NCBI RefSeq assembly: GCF_042682785.1
Contig: NZ_JBHUIB010000007.1
Coordinates: 62,001-126,000 of the forward strand
Origin: Thalassotalea_F euphylliae
GTDB taxonomy: Bacteria; Pseudomonadota; Gammaproteobacteria; Enterobacterales; Alteromonadaceae
Direction: 5' to 3'
Length of the DNA stretch: 64,000 bases
The translations under genes and the position numbers were made by a program. Under the pieces are notes generated by a model that was not told the origin of the DNA, searched no databases, and worked only from the letters and a program-made list of their open reading frames with translations. Below are positions 26,331 through 34,868 of this stretch, piece by piece. The first letter of the stretch is position 1. Each line of letters begins with the position of its first letter.

Positions 26331-27800
26331 ATGTCTCAGCTGTCACATCTCGCGCCGAATACCCTTTGGCAACTATTCGAGCACATTTGTAGCATTCCCC
26401 ACCCATCAAAGCATGAACAAAAAATATCAGCTTGGATCCAAGCATGGGCCAAAGACCTTGGTATTTCAGTAAAAGAAGACGCTGTCGGTAATTTAATCCT
26501 TAAAAAGCCAGCAACAGCGGGTATGGAAGACCGCAAAGGCGTTATTTTACAAGCGCACATGGACATGGTGCCGCAAAAAAACAATGACACGGAACATGAT
26601 TTTTTAACCGACCCTATACAGGCTTATACCGTTGAAGAAGCTGATGGTCTATGGGTAACGGCTAAAGACACAACGTTAGGTGCAGACAATGGTATTGGCC
26701 TAGCATCAGCGCTCGCGGTATTGGCAAGTGACGATATAGCACACGGCCCACTGGAAGTGCTCGTCACTATTGATGAAGAAGCAGGCATGACCGGTGCATT
26801 TGGTCTTCAGCCAGGCGAATTCGACGGCGACATTCTCATCAACACTGATTCCGAGCAAGAAGGCGAAGTGTACATGGGTTGTGCTGGCGGTATCGACGGT
26901 AATGCAAGTTTCAAGCTTGCCTTTGACGACGTGCCAGCCAACACCACGGCATTCAACTTATCAATCAGTGGATTGAAAGGCGGACATTCGGGTGTTGATA
27001 TTCACACGGGGCGTGCCAACGCGAACAAATTACTTGTGCGCTTCTTGCTGTCAGCAACGCGCGAGTTCGACATCCGCTTAACTGAATTAAATGGTGGTAG
27101 TTTGCGAAATGCTATCCCTCGTGAAGCAGATGCAAGCTTTGTCGTCTCAAATGAACATGTACCCGCGTTAAAAGCGGCTGTTGATAACTACTTGAGCCAA
27201 ATTCGTAGCAATTTAAAAGCGATTGAAACAGACATCGACATGCTATTAATTTCGCCTGAAGAATTTGACGAGTGTTGGCAAGCTGATATCCAAGGCCGCA
27301 TTTTAAATGCCTTAAATGGGTGTCCAAACGGTGTTGTTCGCATGAGCGATGAAATTGAAGGCATTGTTGAAACGTCACTGAACCTGGGTGTAATGCGCTG
27401 TAAAGGCAATAAGTTTGTCGCACAAACCTTAATTCGCAGCTTACACGACGACGGCCGTTTAGAAACAGAACAGAGTGTCCGTTCAGTATTTGAGTTGGCA
27501 GGTGCTGATATCGAGTTTTCTGGCGCCTACCCTGGCTGGAAACCTGATACAGATTCCGCAATCATGAACGTGGTCAGAGAAACCTATAAAGATCTATTCG
27601 GCAAAGTACCGGAGATCATGGTTATCCATGCAGGTCTTGAATGTGGCCTATTTAAAACGGCCTACCCGCATTGGGATATGGTGTCGTTTGGACCTACCAT
27701 TAAATTCCCGCACTCACCTGATGAAAAAGTCAACGTTGAAACCGTCAGCCAATACTGGGAGCTTATGCTAGCGGTATTGAAAAACATCCCAAAAGCCTAA
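26331..27800 (+). CDS. pepD: Aminoacyl-histidine dipeptidase (peptidase D, M20)
   Basis: Cytosolic zinc dipeptidase with broad activity on Xaa-His dipeptides. 489 residues, usual length. Metal-binding and catalytic blocks of M20 enzymes: LQAHMDMVPQK (His and Asp), TTLGADNGIGLA (bridging Asp), IDEEAGMTGAFG (catalytic Glu-Glu), and the late IHAGLECGLF (Glu/Cys) region. A dimerisation lid (GLKGGHSGVDIHTGRANAN) is inserted mid-protein. Monocistronic with a terminator behind. Confidence 0.97.
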   Translation: MSQLSHLAPNTLWQLFEHICSIPHPSKHEQKISAWIQAWAKDLGISVKEDAVGNLILKKPATAGMEDRKGVILQAHMDMVPQKNNDTEHDFLTDPIQAYTVEEADGLWVTAKDTTLGADNGIGLASALAVLASDDIAHGPLEVLVTIDEEAGMTGAFGLQPGEFDGDILINTDSEQEGEVYMGCAGGIDGNASFKLAFDDVPANTTAFNLSISGLKGGHSGVDIHTGRANANKLLVRFLLSATREFDIRLTELNGGSLRNAIPREADASFVVSNEHVPALKAAVDNYLSQIRSNLKAIETDIDMLLISPEEFDECWQADIQGRILNALNGCPNGVVRMSDEIEGIVETSLNLGVMRCKGNKFVAQTLIRSLHDDGRLETEQSVRSVFELAGADIEFSGAYPGWKPDTDSAIMNVVRETYKDLFGKVPEIMVIHAGLECGLFKTAYPHWDMVSFGPTIKFPHSPDEKVNVETVSQYWELMLAVLKNIPKA

Positions 27801-27815
27801 CTTTTTCTGGAAAAT

Positions 27816-27845
27816 AAAAAGCGAGCTAGATAGCTCGCTTTTTTT
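27816..27845 (+). terminator. Terminator of pepD
   Basis: Stem GCGAGCT / AGCTCGC with loop AGAT, A-run before and long T-run after. Confidence 0.88.
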
Positions 27846-27859
27846 GACCTCAATCAAAC

Positions 27860-27875
27860 TTAGACTAAAGTCGAG
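27860..27875 (+). promoter_or_regulatory. Inverted repeat upstream of the response regulator (candidate CrbR-type site)
   Basis: TTAGAC-TAAA-GTCGAG. It shares the nine bases GACTAAAGT with the first site upstream of acs and with the site in the DUF4212 promoter region. Centred about 44 bp before the transcription start predicted from the TATAAT box at 27900-27905, a place where activators bind. Candidate autoregulation site; binding is not shown. Confidence 0.55.
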
Positions 27876-27899
27876 TACCATTTTTCAACAAGCTATTCT

Positions 27900-27905
27900 T
27901 ATAAT
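27900..27905 (+). promoter_or_regulatory. -10 box of the response-regulator gene
   Basis: Perfect TATAAT with no recognisable -35 hexamer at 16-18 bp, as expected for an activator-dependent promoter. It overlaps the region just before ATG 27909, which argues that translation starts at ATG 27936 instead. Confidence 0.55.
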
Positions 27906-27935
27906 GCAATGGGGAAAACTAAACAGGCAATATTT

Positions 27936-28595
27936 ATGATTCAGCCGGACAACATTATTATCGCGGATGATCACCCCCTGTTTCGCCAGGCATTGCTCGC
28001 AACGCTGATGCCAAAGTTTGCCAACTGTAAATGGCAAGAAGCACAGACAATTGCAGAACTAGAACAACAATTAATTGCACATGCTGATGCTGATTTATTG
28101 ATACTCGATCTCAATATTCCTGGCGGTCACGGGTTTAACAATTTGGTCAATATTCGAAAACAATACCCACAGCTTCCGGTTGTGATAATTTCCGCGCACG
28201 AAGATAACGACACGATAGGCAAAGCTATTGAGTTGGGTGCTGCGGGTTTTATCCCTAAATCAACACCGGTAGATACCATTTACCAAGCTATCGTTGATGT
28301 CATTGCGGGTAAACAGTGGTTACCTTCACAATTCCAGCAAAAAGCGCCGGAAGCTGAATATCACGACATAGCAGAAAAGGTCGCAAGCCTGACGCAACAA
28401 CAGCACAAAATTTTAATGATGTTTGCTGAAGGTATGTTAAATAAGCAAATTGCTTATGATTTAAATGTTAGTGAGGCAACCATAAAAGCGCATGCCACAG
28501 CTATTTTTAAAAAGCTCAATGTGAGGAATCGTACTCAAGCCGTTATCGCTATAGGGCAGCTCGACTTATCTGACCAAGAGTTCCATCACTCCTAA
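27936..28595 (+). CDS. LuxR/NarL-type response regulator, CrbR-like
   Basis: 219 residues. Receiver domain at the N-terminus with acidic pocket (IIIADDHPLFRQ), phospho-acceptor Asp in LLILDLNIPGGHGF and Lys in GFIPKSTP; then a LuxR helix-turn-helix (SLTQQQHKILMMFAEGMLNK and NVSEATIKAHATAIFKKL). Together with the convergent hybrid kinase it matches the CrbS/CrbR (MxtR/ErdR) systems that switch on acs and acetate uptake in Vibrio and Pseudomonas. The frame also has ATG 27909, but that lies next to the -10 box. The pairing with the kinase is inferred from position and family. Confidence 0.85.
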   Translation: MIQPDNIIIADDHPLFRQALLATLMPKFANCKWQEAQTIAELEQQLIAHADADLLILDLNIPGGHGFNNLVNIRKQYPQLPVVIISAHEDNDTIGKAIELGAAGFIPKSTPVDTIYQAIVDVIAGKQWLPSQFQQKAPEAEYHDIAEKVASLTQQQHKILMMFAEGMLNKQIAYDLNVSEATIKAHATAIFKKLNVRNRTQAVIAIGQLDLSDQEFHHS

Positions 28596-28614
28596 CCTGC
28601 ATAGGTTTTAATGG

Positions 28615-31600
28615 TTACTCAGCACCGACATATTGTCGGTGCAACTTATCGGCAAGTTTAGCGCTTATCATGGCGCGAAGTGCCGCAGGTTTTACCATTT
28701 TCCGCATATAGCCCATATCCGCGTTTGCCGCTTTTTCAGCAATGTCAGATTCGGTAGTCGCGGTGATCAAAATTGCAGGTAAATAGACCTCACACATTGC
28801 CCGTAATTGCTCAACAACCGCAATACCGTTGTCAGTTTTTGATAGTTGATAGTCGACGAGCACAATATCGACATCGAACTTGTGTTGTTCAAACATATCA
28901 AACGCGCTTTTTGCATTATCCGCGGCCAACACATGGCAGTCCCAACTGGATAACATCTCAACCATGCCACTGAGTACATCTTCATCATCATCAATACATA
29001 AAATCGTTGTGTTTTTCAGTGGTACAGTTGCTGCTGGGATGCTCGGTTGTGATTTTTTCACCGCGGCAACACGTGGCAGAGATATAGCAAAACAACACCC
29101 TTTGCCTTCGACCGAGGACAGCGTCAACTCATGATTCAACAGCTTACTAAGCCCTTTGGTAATATTTAGCCCCAACCCTAAGCCTTGTGTCGTTAACGAC
29201 TGCTCATCATTAAGCTGGGTAAACTCTTCAAACACCAATTCTTGCTTGTCTGGAGCGATACCAGGCCCTGTATCAAGCACTTGAATTTGCACATGTTGTC
29301 CTTGATGACGTGCACCCAATAACACTTTGCCTGGGCTTGCGTAACGGAAAGCGTTAGTAAGCAAGTTTTGAATCATGCGTCGTAGCAACTGCTTGTCTGA
29401 ATACACCCAAGCCCTGCTGCAAACGACATGGAAATCTATTTGATTGTTTTGTGCGGATACGGAAAACTCATTTGCAAGCCCATCAAATAACTCACCCAAC
29501 GAAAAAGGCTCGCATTGCGGTTTTACATTGCCACTCTCAATGCGCGCGATTTCAGCAAGCTCTGCCAATAAGTCATTCGCCACTTTTAAAGAGTGACCGA
29601 TACTTTCTACATGACGTTGTTGCTGCTCCGTTAAATTATGCTGATTTGACAAGGCTTCCGTAAATAAGCGTGCCGCTTCTAACGGCTGCATTAAGTCATG
29701 ACTGCATGCTTTAAGATAAAGGCTCTTTTTAACATGTGCCTGCTCTGCCCTTTTGCGAGCTAAACCGAGCTCTCTATTAGCCATGGCGAGCTTTTCGGTA
29801 CGTTCATCAACTAATGCCTCTAAGTCGACATTTTCAGCTTTAAGCAGCTGCTCTGCTTGTCGATACGCGGTGATATCTGAAAACAACATCACAAAGCCAC
29901 CGTTAGGCAAAGGGTTACCTTCAATGCGTATGACTTTATCATCCAAGGTACGCTCTGATTCATGTGAGCTGCCTTGACGCAAAAAGTCAACGCGCCGCTT
30001 GACCTGAGCTTCGGCTTCACCCGGCCCACATAACCCACGTTCTACGTTGTATTTGATTAGCGACGCGATTGGGCTGCCAACAAATACCAATGACTCTGGA
30101 TAATCAAATAAGTCGAGGTATTTTCTATTCCACGCCACCAAATTGAGGTCTTTATCGATTATCGAAATACCCTCACTGGCGTTCTCGATTGCACTTTGCA
30201 GCAAACTTTGACTAAATCGCTGCTGCTGCGTCGAAGCCTCTTCTACCAACAAGGCAAGTTCATCCAGTGCAATATCTCTACCTTCAAGAGCAGAAGACAG
30301 TACCAGCCGCGCAGATGATGCACCCATCACGCCAGCAAGTGTATTTTCAGTATGCTCCAGTAGTAGTTGATTGAAGCGAGCCGAGCCTACTTCATCTTTA
30401 TCCACCGCCAGTAAAAACACTTGAAAACTTTGCTTCGCTTTCTTGTCACCGACAAAGCGAGACACCAGCAGTTCAAGCTCTTTTTGGTTCACCACTCGCT
30501 TTTTCTGTACATCCAAAGACGATGGCTGTTGCCACTCCAAAAAGACAGACGCTTGCACACGCTCTTGCACACTCTGGCGACTGATTTGAGAGATAATGTA
30601 AATAACAAATACGTTTGCCAACAAACCCGCCAACGTAACCAGTGTATTGGTTGGTAGCAATGCATTTTCAAACGGTTTTGCGTACAAGCCAAACTGAGGT
30701 AAGAAGCTTAATAATAACCAAACTGAGAAACCAACCAATATGCCTGCATAAACGCCAGTTAAACTCGCTCGTCGCCAGTAAAAGGCCGCGATTAACGCAG
30801 GTGTCAATTGGGCAAATGCGCCAAATGCGACTTCGCCAAGAGACGATAATGTATCAGGGGAAGCAAACAAAAAGACTAAATACCCCAACATGATGACGAG
30901 CAGCACAAGTAGCTTTCTGATTTTAAGAAGATTTACCCTGAAGGCATCGTAGTCTTGGGTTTGCTGTTTTTGATAGCGATACAAGAATGGGAAAACTATT
31001 TCATTACTCAGCATAGTACTTAGTGCGATGGCAGAAATAATCACCATGGAGCTCGCTGCCGATATTGCCCCTAAAAATGCCAAAAGCGACAGCCATTGTT
31101 GCCCGCCAAACGCAGGTAAGAAAAGCACATAGGTATCAGACGGTACTTGACCACTTAATAAATGCTCACCCGCTAAACCAAGCGGTATCGCCACTAGTGC
31201 GAACACCAGCAAATAGATTGGGAATAACTTTCTACTAACATGCGTATCTTTTGCATCTTGCAGTTCAACCACCATCACTTGAAACTGTCTTGGTAGCGAC
31301 AAAAAGGCCGCCATGACAATCACCAACATAGCTAGCAAAGCAGATAAATTAGGTAGCTCCAGCTGACCCGCGACTTTTAAACTCGCCTCTGTTTCTTGCC
31401 ATAGCGCCACCGGGCTGTCGAACATAAAAAATGACACAAAAATACCGACAGCAATAAAAGCGAGTAATTTGACCAATGACTCAAAAGCAATCGCTAGCAT
31501 CACACCAGGGTGGCGCTCTGTCACATCAAGATGTCGAATGCCAAATACGATAGTAAAACCGGCTAAAAATAAGCTGACAATAAACCCAAACTGCCCTTGG

Positions 31601-32055
31601 CTGGCAGATGGGCTGACTTGTAGTTGCTCGAACGAATAAACAATACCTTTAAGTTGTAGTGCGAGGTAAGGCATCGTACCTATCAACGCCACAATCGTTA
31701 CCATAATCGCAAGGTTGTGTGATTTACCAAAGCGCGCCGCCAGTAAGTCAGCTATCGAGGTGAGATTGAGCTTTAAACTGATCCGGATAATTCGCTGCAA
31801 GAAAGGCCATGCGACGACAAAAATGAGTATTGGCCCCAGATAAATGGGAAGATGCGATAGAAAATTAGTGGCCGCCTGCCCTGTCGTACCCAAAAAGCTC
31901 CACGAGGTGCAATAAACCCCCAATGTCATTGCATAAATAAACGGTTGCCAACGCTTAGAAATTTTATGGCGATAAGTATCACCAAAATACGCGATCGCAA
32001 AAAGTAGTCCTATGTATCCAAGACTAATAACGATGAGTTGCCAATTCGCGAACAC
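28615..32055 (-). CDS. SLC5 symporter-histidine kinase hybrid, CrbS-like
   Basis: 1146-residue sensor. An N-terminal sodium:solute symporter domain with about 13 membrane helices (to about residue 490) is fused to a linker, a PAS domain (IENASEGISIIDKDLNLVAW), a coiled coil, a HisKA dimerisation domain with phospho-His in CSHDLMQPLEAARLF, a HATPase domain (NLLTNAFRYASP, DTGPGIAPDK, GLGLGLNITKGL) and a C-terminal receiver with Asp in VLVDYQL. GTG start at 32055 is supported by full alignment of the first helix and an AAGGA upstream. The family senses or transports acetate-like solutes and controls acs. It converges on the regulator gene. Confidence 0.93.
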   Translation of the reverse strand: MFANWQLIVISLGYIGLLFAIAYFGDTYRHKISKRWQPFIYAMTLGVYCTSWSFLGTTGQAATNFLSHLPIYLGPILIFVVAWPFLQRIIRISLKLNLTSIADLLAARFGKSHNLAIMVTIVALIGTMPYLALQLKGIVYSFEQLQVSPSASQGQFGFIVSLFLAGFTIVFGIRHLDVTERHPGVMLAIAFESLVKLLAFIAVGIFVSFFMFDSPVALWQETEASLKVAGQLELPNLSALLAMLVIVMAAFLSLPRQFQVMVVELQDAKDTHVSRKLFPIYLLVFALVAIPLGLAGEHLLSGQVPSDTYVLFLPAFGGQQWLSLLAFLGAISAASSMVIISAIALSTMLSNEIVFPFLYRYQKQQTQDYDAFRVNLLKIRKLLVLLVIMLGYLVFLFASPDTLSSLGEVAFGAFAQLTPALIAAFYWRRASLTGVYAGILVGFSVWLLLSFLPQFGLYAKPFENALLPTNTLVTLAGLLANVFVIYIISQISRQSVQERVQASVFLEWQQPSSLDVQKKRVVNQKELELLVSRFVGDKKAKQSFQVFLLAVDKDEVGSARFNQLLLEHTENTLAGVMGASSARLVLSSALEGRDIALDELALLVEEASTQQQRFSQSLLQSAIENASEGISIIDKDLNLVAWNRKYLDLFDYPESLVFVGSPIASLIKYNVERGLCGPGEAEAQVKRRVDFLRQGSSHESERTLDDKVIRIEGNPLPNGGFVMLFSDITAYRQAEQLLKAENVDLEALVDERTEKLAMANRELGLARKRAEQAHVKKSLYLKACSHDLMQPLEAARLFTEALSNQHNLTEQQQRHVESIGHSLKVANDLLAELAEIARIESGNVKPQCEPFSLGELFDGLANEFSVSAQNNQIDFHVVCSRAWVYSDKQLLRRMIQNLLTNAFRYASPGKVLLGARHQGQHVQIQVLDTGPGIAPDKQELVFEEFTQLNDEQSLTTQGLGLGLNITKGLSKLLNHELTLSSVEGKGCCFAISLPRVAAVKKSQPSIPAATVPLKNTTILCIDDDEDVLSGMVEMLSSWDCHVLAADNAKSAFDMFEQHKFDVDIVLVDYQLSKTDNGIAVVEQLRAMCEVYLPAILITATTESDIAEKAANADMGYMRKMVKPAALRAMISAKLADKLHRQYVGAE

Positions 32056-32126
32056 AGCTTTGTCTTTTCCTTATCTAATTCGAGAGTATATGGAGTGCAC
32101 TCTGGCTAACTAGGTGTCTTGAGCTT

Positions 32127-32567
32127 CTACTTAACGGTTTGTGTATAAAACTCACTTATATATTTACCACCTTTAATACTGACAATCACTCGCATTTTTT
32201 GCTTTTCGCCTTTGCTGCTTATCTTCTCAGCTAGGCCAGTTTCTGATTGCCAATAATAAGGAGTGCTCGCCATCGCAAGCTGGTAAGTCTCATACTGCCC
32301 TGGAGCATTGACCATGAACAACACAGCGTCATCCACTGGAAACGTTGAATTGACGGTAGTTATTCCGTTTTTATCCAAAATATTGACCTTAAACTCACCA
32401 GCACTCAGCACACAAGACTCATTAATGACATCGCAATGCCCCTCTGGTACTAGTTGAAACACTTTCTCTTCACTCGCTTTGTGCTCAAGGTAGTAATCGG
32501 ATGCGATATAGCCCCCTATGGCTAAAAACGGGGCAATAAAAATGGCAATTTTTTGATGGCGATTCAT
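32127..32567 (-). CDS. Membrane-anchored protein of unknown function
   Basis: 146 residues with one N-terminal membrane segment (about residues 8-25) and an outside domain. Two Cys (GHCDVINESCVL) seven residues apart could form a disulfide. The remainder looks beta-rich (GEFKVNILDKNG, VIVSIKGGKYISEFYTQTV). No family recognised. It lies between the hybrid kinase and symporter genes on the same strand, 71 bp before the kinase start and after the symporter's terminator, so it may be read with the kinase. Confidence 0.65.
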   Translation of the reverse strand: MNRHQKIAIFIAPFLAIGGYIASDYYLEHKASEEKVFQLVPEGHCDVINESCVLSAGEFKVNILDKNGITTVNSTFPVDDAVLFMVNAPGQYETYQLAMASTPYYWQSETGLAEKISSKGEKQKMRVIVSIKGGKYISEFYTQTVK

Positions 32568-32602
32568 ACAACATCCTCAAAAATTTTAGTAGCGACCTAA
32601 CG

Positions 32603-32636
32603 AAAAGAAGGCTCCAAAGCATAGCAATGGAGCCTT
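32603..32636 (-). terminator. Terminator of the DUF4212-symporter operon
   Basis: A 9-bp stem AAGGCTCCA / TGGAGCCTT with an 11-base loop; on the minus strand it is followed by CTTTTC. Confidence 0.7.
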
Positions 32637-32684
32637 AAAACGACGAGTGCTTAGTGGGAACCTAAAATACACACTCGCTTAACC

Positions 32685-34421
32685 TTAGTGATCATGCGCT
32701 CCCGCTATTTCACCATGCGGTGAACGGAAGTTATCCACCATATCTTGAATATGACTAGGTGCTGGACCTGTCGCTTTCAAGACAATAAAGGCAACGGCAA
32801 AGTTCACTACCGCACCGACTGAACCAAAGGCATTTGGCGAGATACCAAAGAACCAGTTTGGCTCCATACCACCTAGGAAAGACGTGCCTGGAATAAACAT
32901 GATGCCCTTGTGCTGGAATACATAAAGCATGGTAACGCCAAGGCCTGCACACATACCGGCAATTGCCGCTTTACTGCTCATGTTCTTCGAGAAGATACCC
33001 ATCATCAATGCAGGGAAGATACTCGATGCTGCTAAACCGAATGCCAGCGCTACAGTACCCGCAGCGAAACCAGGCGGATTCAAGCCGAGATAACCCGCAA
33101 ACAGAATAGATATCGTCATCACAATGCGACTTGCCCGAAGCTCACTTTTCTCGCTCATATCCGGCATCAAGACCCCTTTCATTAAGTCATGAGAAACGGC
33201 CGAGGATATGGCTAACAGTAAACCTGCTGCCGTTGATAGCGCGGCCGCTAAACCACCTGCTGCCACTAGCGCAATGACCCAGTTAGGCAAGTTCGCGATA
33301 GAAGGATTCGCAAGAACCATGATATCGCGGTCGACCTTCACCATTTCATTGGTTTCAGCGTCTGCTACATATTGGATTTTGCCATCACCATTTTTATCTT
33401 CGAATTTGAGTAAACCAGTGCGCTCCCAGTCTTTAAACCATTGTGGACGCTCTGCGTATTCAAGGTTTTGACCTGCTGCTGGCTCTATGGTGTTCATTAG
33501 GTTGAAGCGCGCCATTGCACCTACTGCCGGTGCTACCGTGTAAAGTAACGCGATAAAGACAAGTGCATAACCTGCTGACTGACGTGCCGCTTTTACTGAA
33601 GGTACAGTGAAGAAGCGCATAATAACGTGTGGCAAACCAGCCGTACCAATCATTAATGACATGGTATAGGCAAACATTTCAACGCCACCGAGTGTCGAGG
33701 TCGTGTACTCTTTAAAACCAAGATCGGCGACCACCATATCCAGTTTATCTAGCAGGTATACGCCACTGCCATCTGCCAATGTCGAGCCTAAGCCCAATTG
33801 AGGAATTGGATTGCCTGTCAATTGAAGGGAAATGAAAATAGCAGGAATGGTATAAGCAGTAATCAGCACCACATACTGTGCAATTTGCGTGTAGGTAATC
33901 CCTTTCATACCGCCTAGCGTTGCGTAAACAAATACCACAAACATACCTATGTATAGGCCCATGTCGTATTCCACTTCCAAGAAGCGAGAAAAGGCAACGC
34001 CAACCCCTTTCATTTGACCGATGATATAAGTCACTGACGCGATAATCAGACACACAACCGCAACGATACGTGCTGTTCGTGAGTAGAATCGGTCACCAAT
34101 AAATTCAGGTACCGTGAACTTACCGTGCTTACGCATGTAAGGCGCCAAACACATCGCCAGCAGCACGTAACCACCGGTCCAGCCCATTAGGAATACAGAG
34201 CCCCCGTAACCTAAAAAGGCAATAAGACCGGCCATGGAAATAAACGAAGCGGCACTCATCCAGTCAGCACCAATCGCCATACCGTTTTGCAGTGGCGTAA
34301 TACCACCACCAGCAGCGTAAAATTCACTGGTGGAGCCTGCGCGTGCCCACCACGCTAGAAAGAAATATATACCGAAGGTGCCGCCAACGGCGATCCAGGT
34401 GTAGAGTTTTAGTTCATCCAT
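32685..34421 (-). CDS. Sodium:solute symporter, ActP-like (VC_2705 type)
   Basis: 578-residue membrane transporter with about 13 helices, probably taking up acetate or another small carboxylate with Na+. SSF signature segments: AAGGGITPLQNGMAIGADWM near residue 40, LGGMKGITYTQIAQYVVLI, and GGLAAALSTAAGLLLAISSA. A hydrophilic loop around residues 315-365 contains an EF-hand-like DKNGDGKIQ. The start overlaps the DUF4212 stop by one base behind a very strong GGAGGAGGAG ribosome-binding site. Acetate as substrate is inferred from family and from acs nearby. Confidence 0.9.
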   Translation of the reverse strand: MDELKLYTWIAVGGTFGIYFFLAWWARAGSTSEFYAAGGGITPLQNGMAIGADWMSAASFISMAGLIAFLGYGGSVFLMGWTGGYVLLAMCLAPYMRKHGKFTVPEFIGDRFYSRTARIVAVVCLIIASVTYIIGQMKGVGVAFSRFLEVEYDMGLYIGMFVVFVYATLGGMKGITYTQIAQYVVLITAYTIPAIFISLQLTGNPIPQLGLGSTLADGSGVYLLDKLDMVVADLGFKEYTTSTLGGVEMFAYTMSLMIGTAGLPHVIMRFFTVPSVKAARQSAGYALVFIALLYTVAPAVGAMARFNLMNTIEPAAGQNLEYAERPQWFKDWERTGLLKFEDKNGDGKIQYVADAETNEMVKVDRDIMVLANPSIANLPNWVIALVAAGGLAAALSTAAGLLLAISSAVSHDLMKGVLMPDMSEKSELRASRIVMTISILFAGYLGLNPPGFAAGTVALAFGLAASSIFPALMMGIFSKNMSSKAAIAGMCAGLGVTMLYVFQHKGIMFIPGTSFLGGMEPNWFFGISPNAFGSVGAVVNFAVAFIVLKATGPAPSHIQDMVDNFRSPHGEIAGAHDH

Positions 34422-34669
34422 TATGACTCCTCCTCCACGTTATACTTTTTATCCAACTGATTCATTTTGGCGCTATACCAAAAAATCAACGCGACAAAGG
34501 TATAAATAGAGCCCTGCTGTGCAAACCAAAATCCAAGCTTATAACCCCCTAAGCGGATTTCATTTAACGGTTCGACAAGTAATAACCCAAACCCGAACGA
34601 CACGATGAACCAGATGGCGAGACAGATTAAAATTAGACGCAGATTTTCCTGCCAATAACTCTTTTCCAC
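34421..34669 (-). CDS. DUF4212 small membrane subunit of the symporter
   Basis: 82 residues, two membrane helices (about 10-35 and 45-70). Almost always found directly ahead of a VC_2705-type symporter and thought to be its small partner. GTG start with GAGGAGA 7-11 bases upstream. Stop overlaps the symporter start (TAATG). Contains the conserved NLRLILICLAIWFIVSFGFG and GFWFAQQGSIYTFVALIFWY segments. Confidence 0.9.
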   Translation of the reverse strand: MEKSYWQENLRLILICLAIWFIVSFGFGLLLVEPLNEIRLGGYKLGFWFAQQGSIYTFVALIFWYSAKMNQLDKKYNVEEES

Positions 34670-34776
34670 GATTCTCTCCTCGCTGTTGCCTGTTTTACTG
34701 ATATTGTTTTAGTTGTCTTTAGTTGGCTGTTTGCCAACTTATCATTCACCCTAGCAAGTAAATTTGGTCGCAGGTA

Positions 34777-34792
34777 TTAAACTTTAGTCTAG
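34777..34792. promoter_or_regulatory. Inverted repeat in the divergent DUF4212 / DUF294 region (candidate CrbR-type site)
   Basis: TTAAAC-TTTA-GTCTAG; on the minus strand CTAGAC-TAAA-GTTTAA, sharing GACTAAAGT with the sites at 27860 and 40976. It is 108 bp upstream of the DUF4212 start and 77 bp upstream of the DUF294 start, so it could serve either operon. Confidence 0.5.
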
Positions 34793-34868
34793 GTTCATTG
34801 CAAAACCATTGACCATGTAACAGCGGTGCACTAAAACTGAACATGTTGGAGATAACAAAGGCGGCGCT

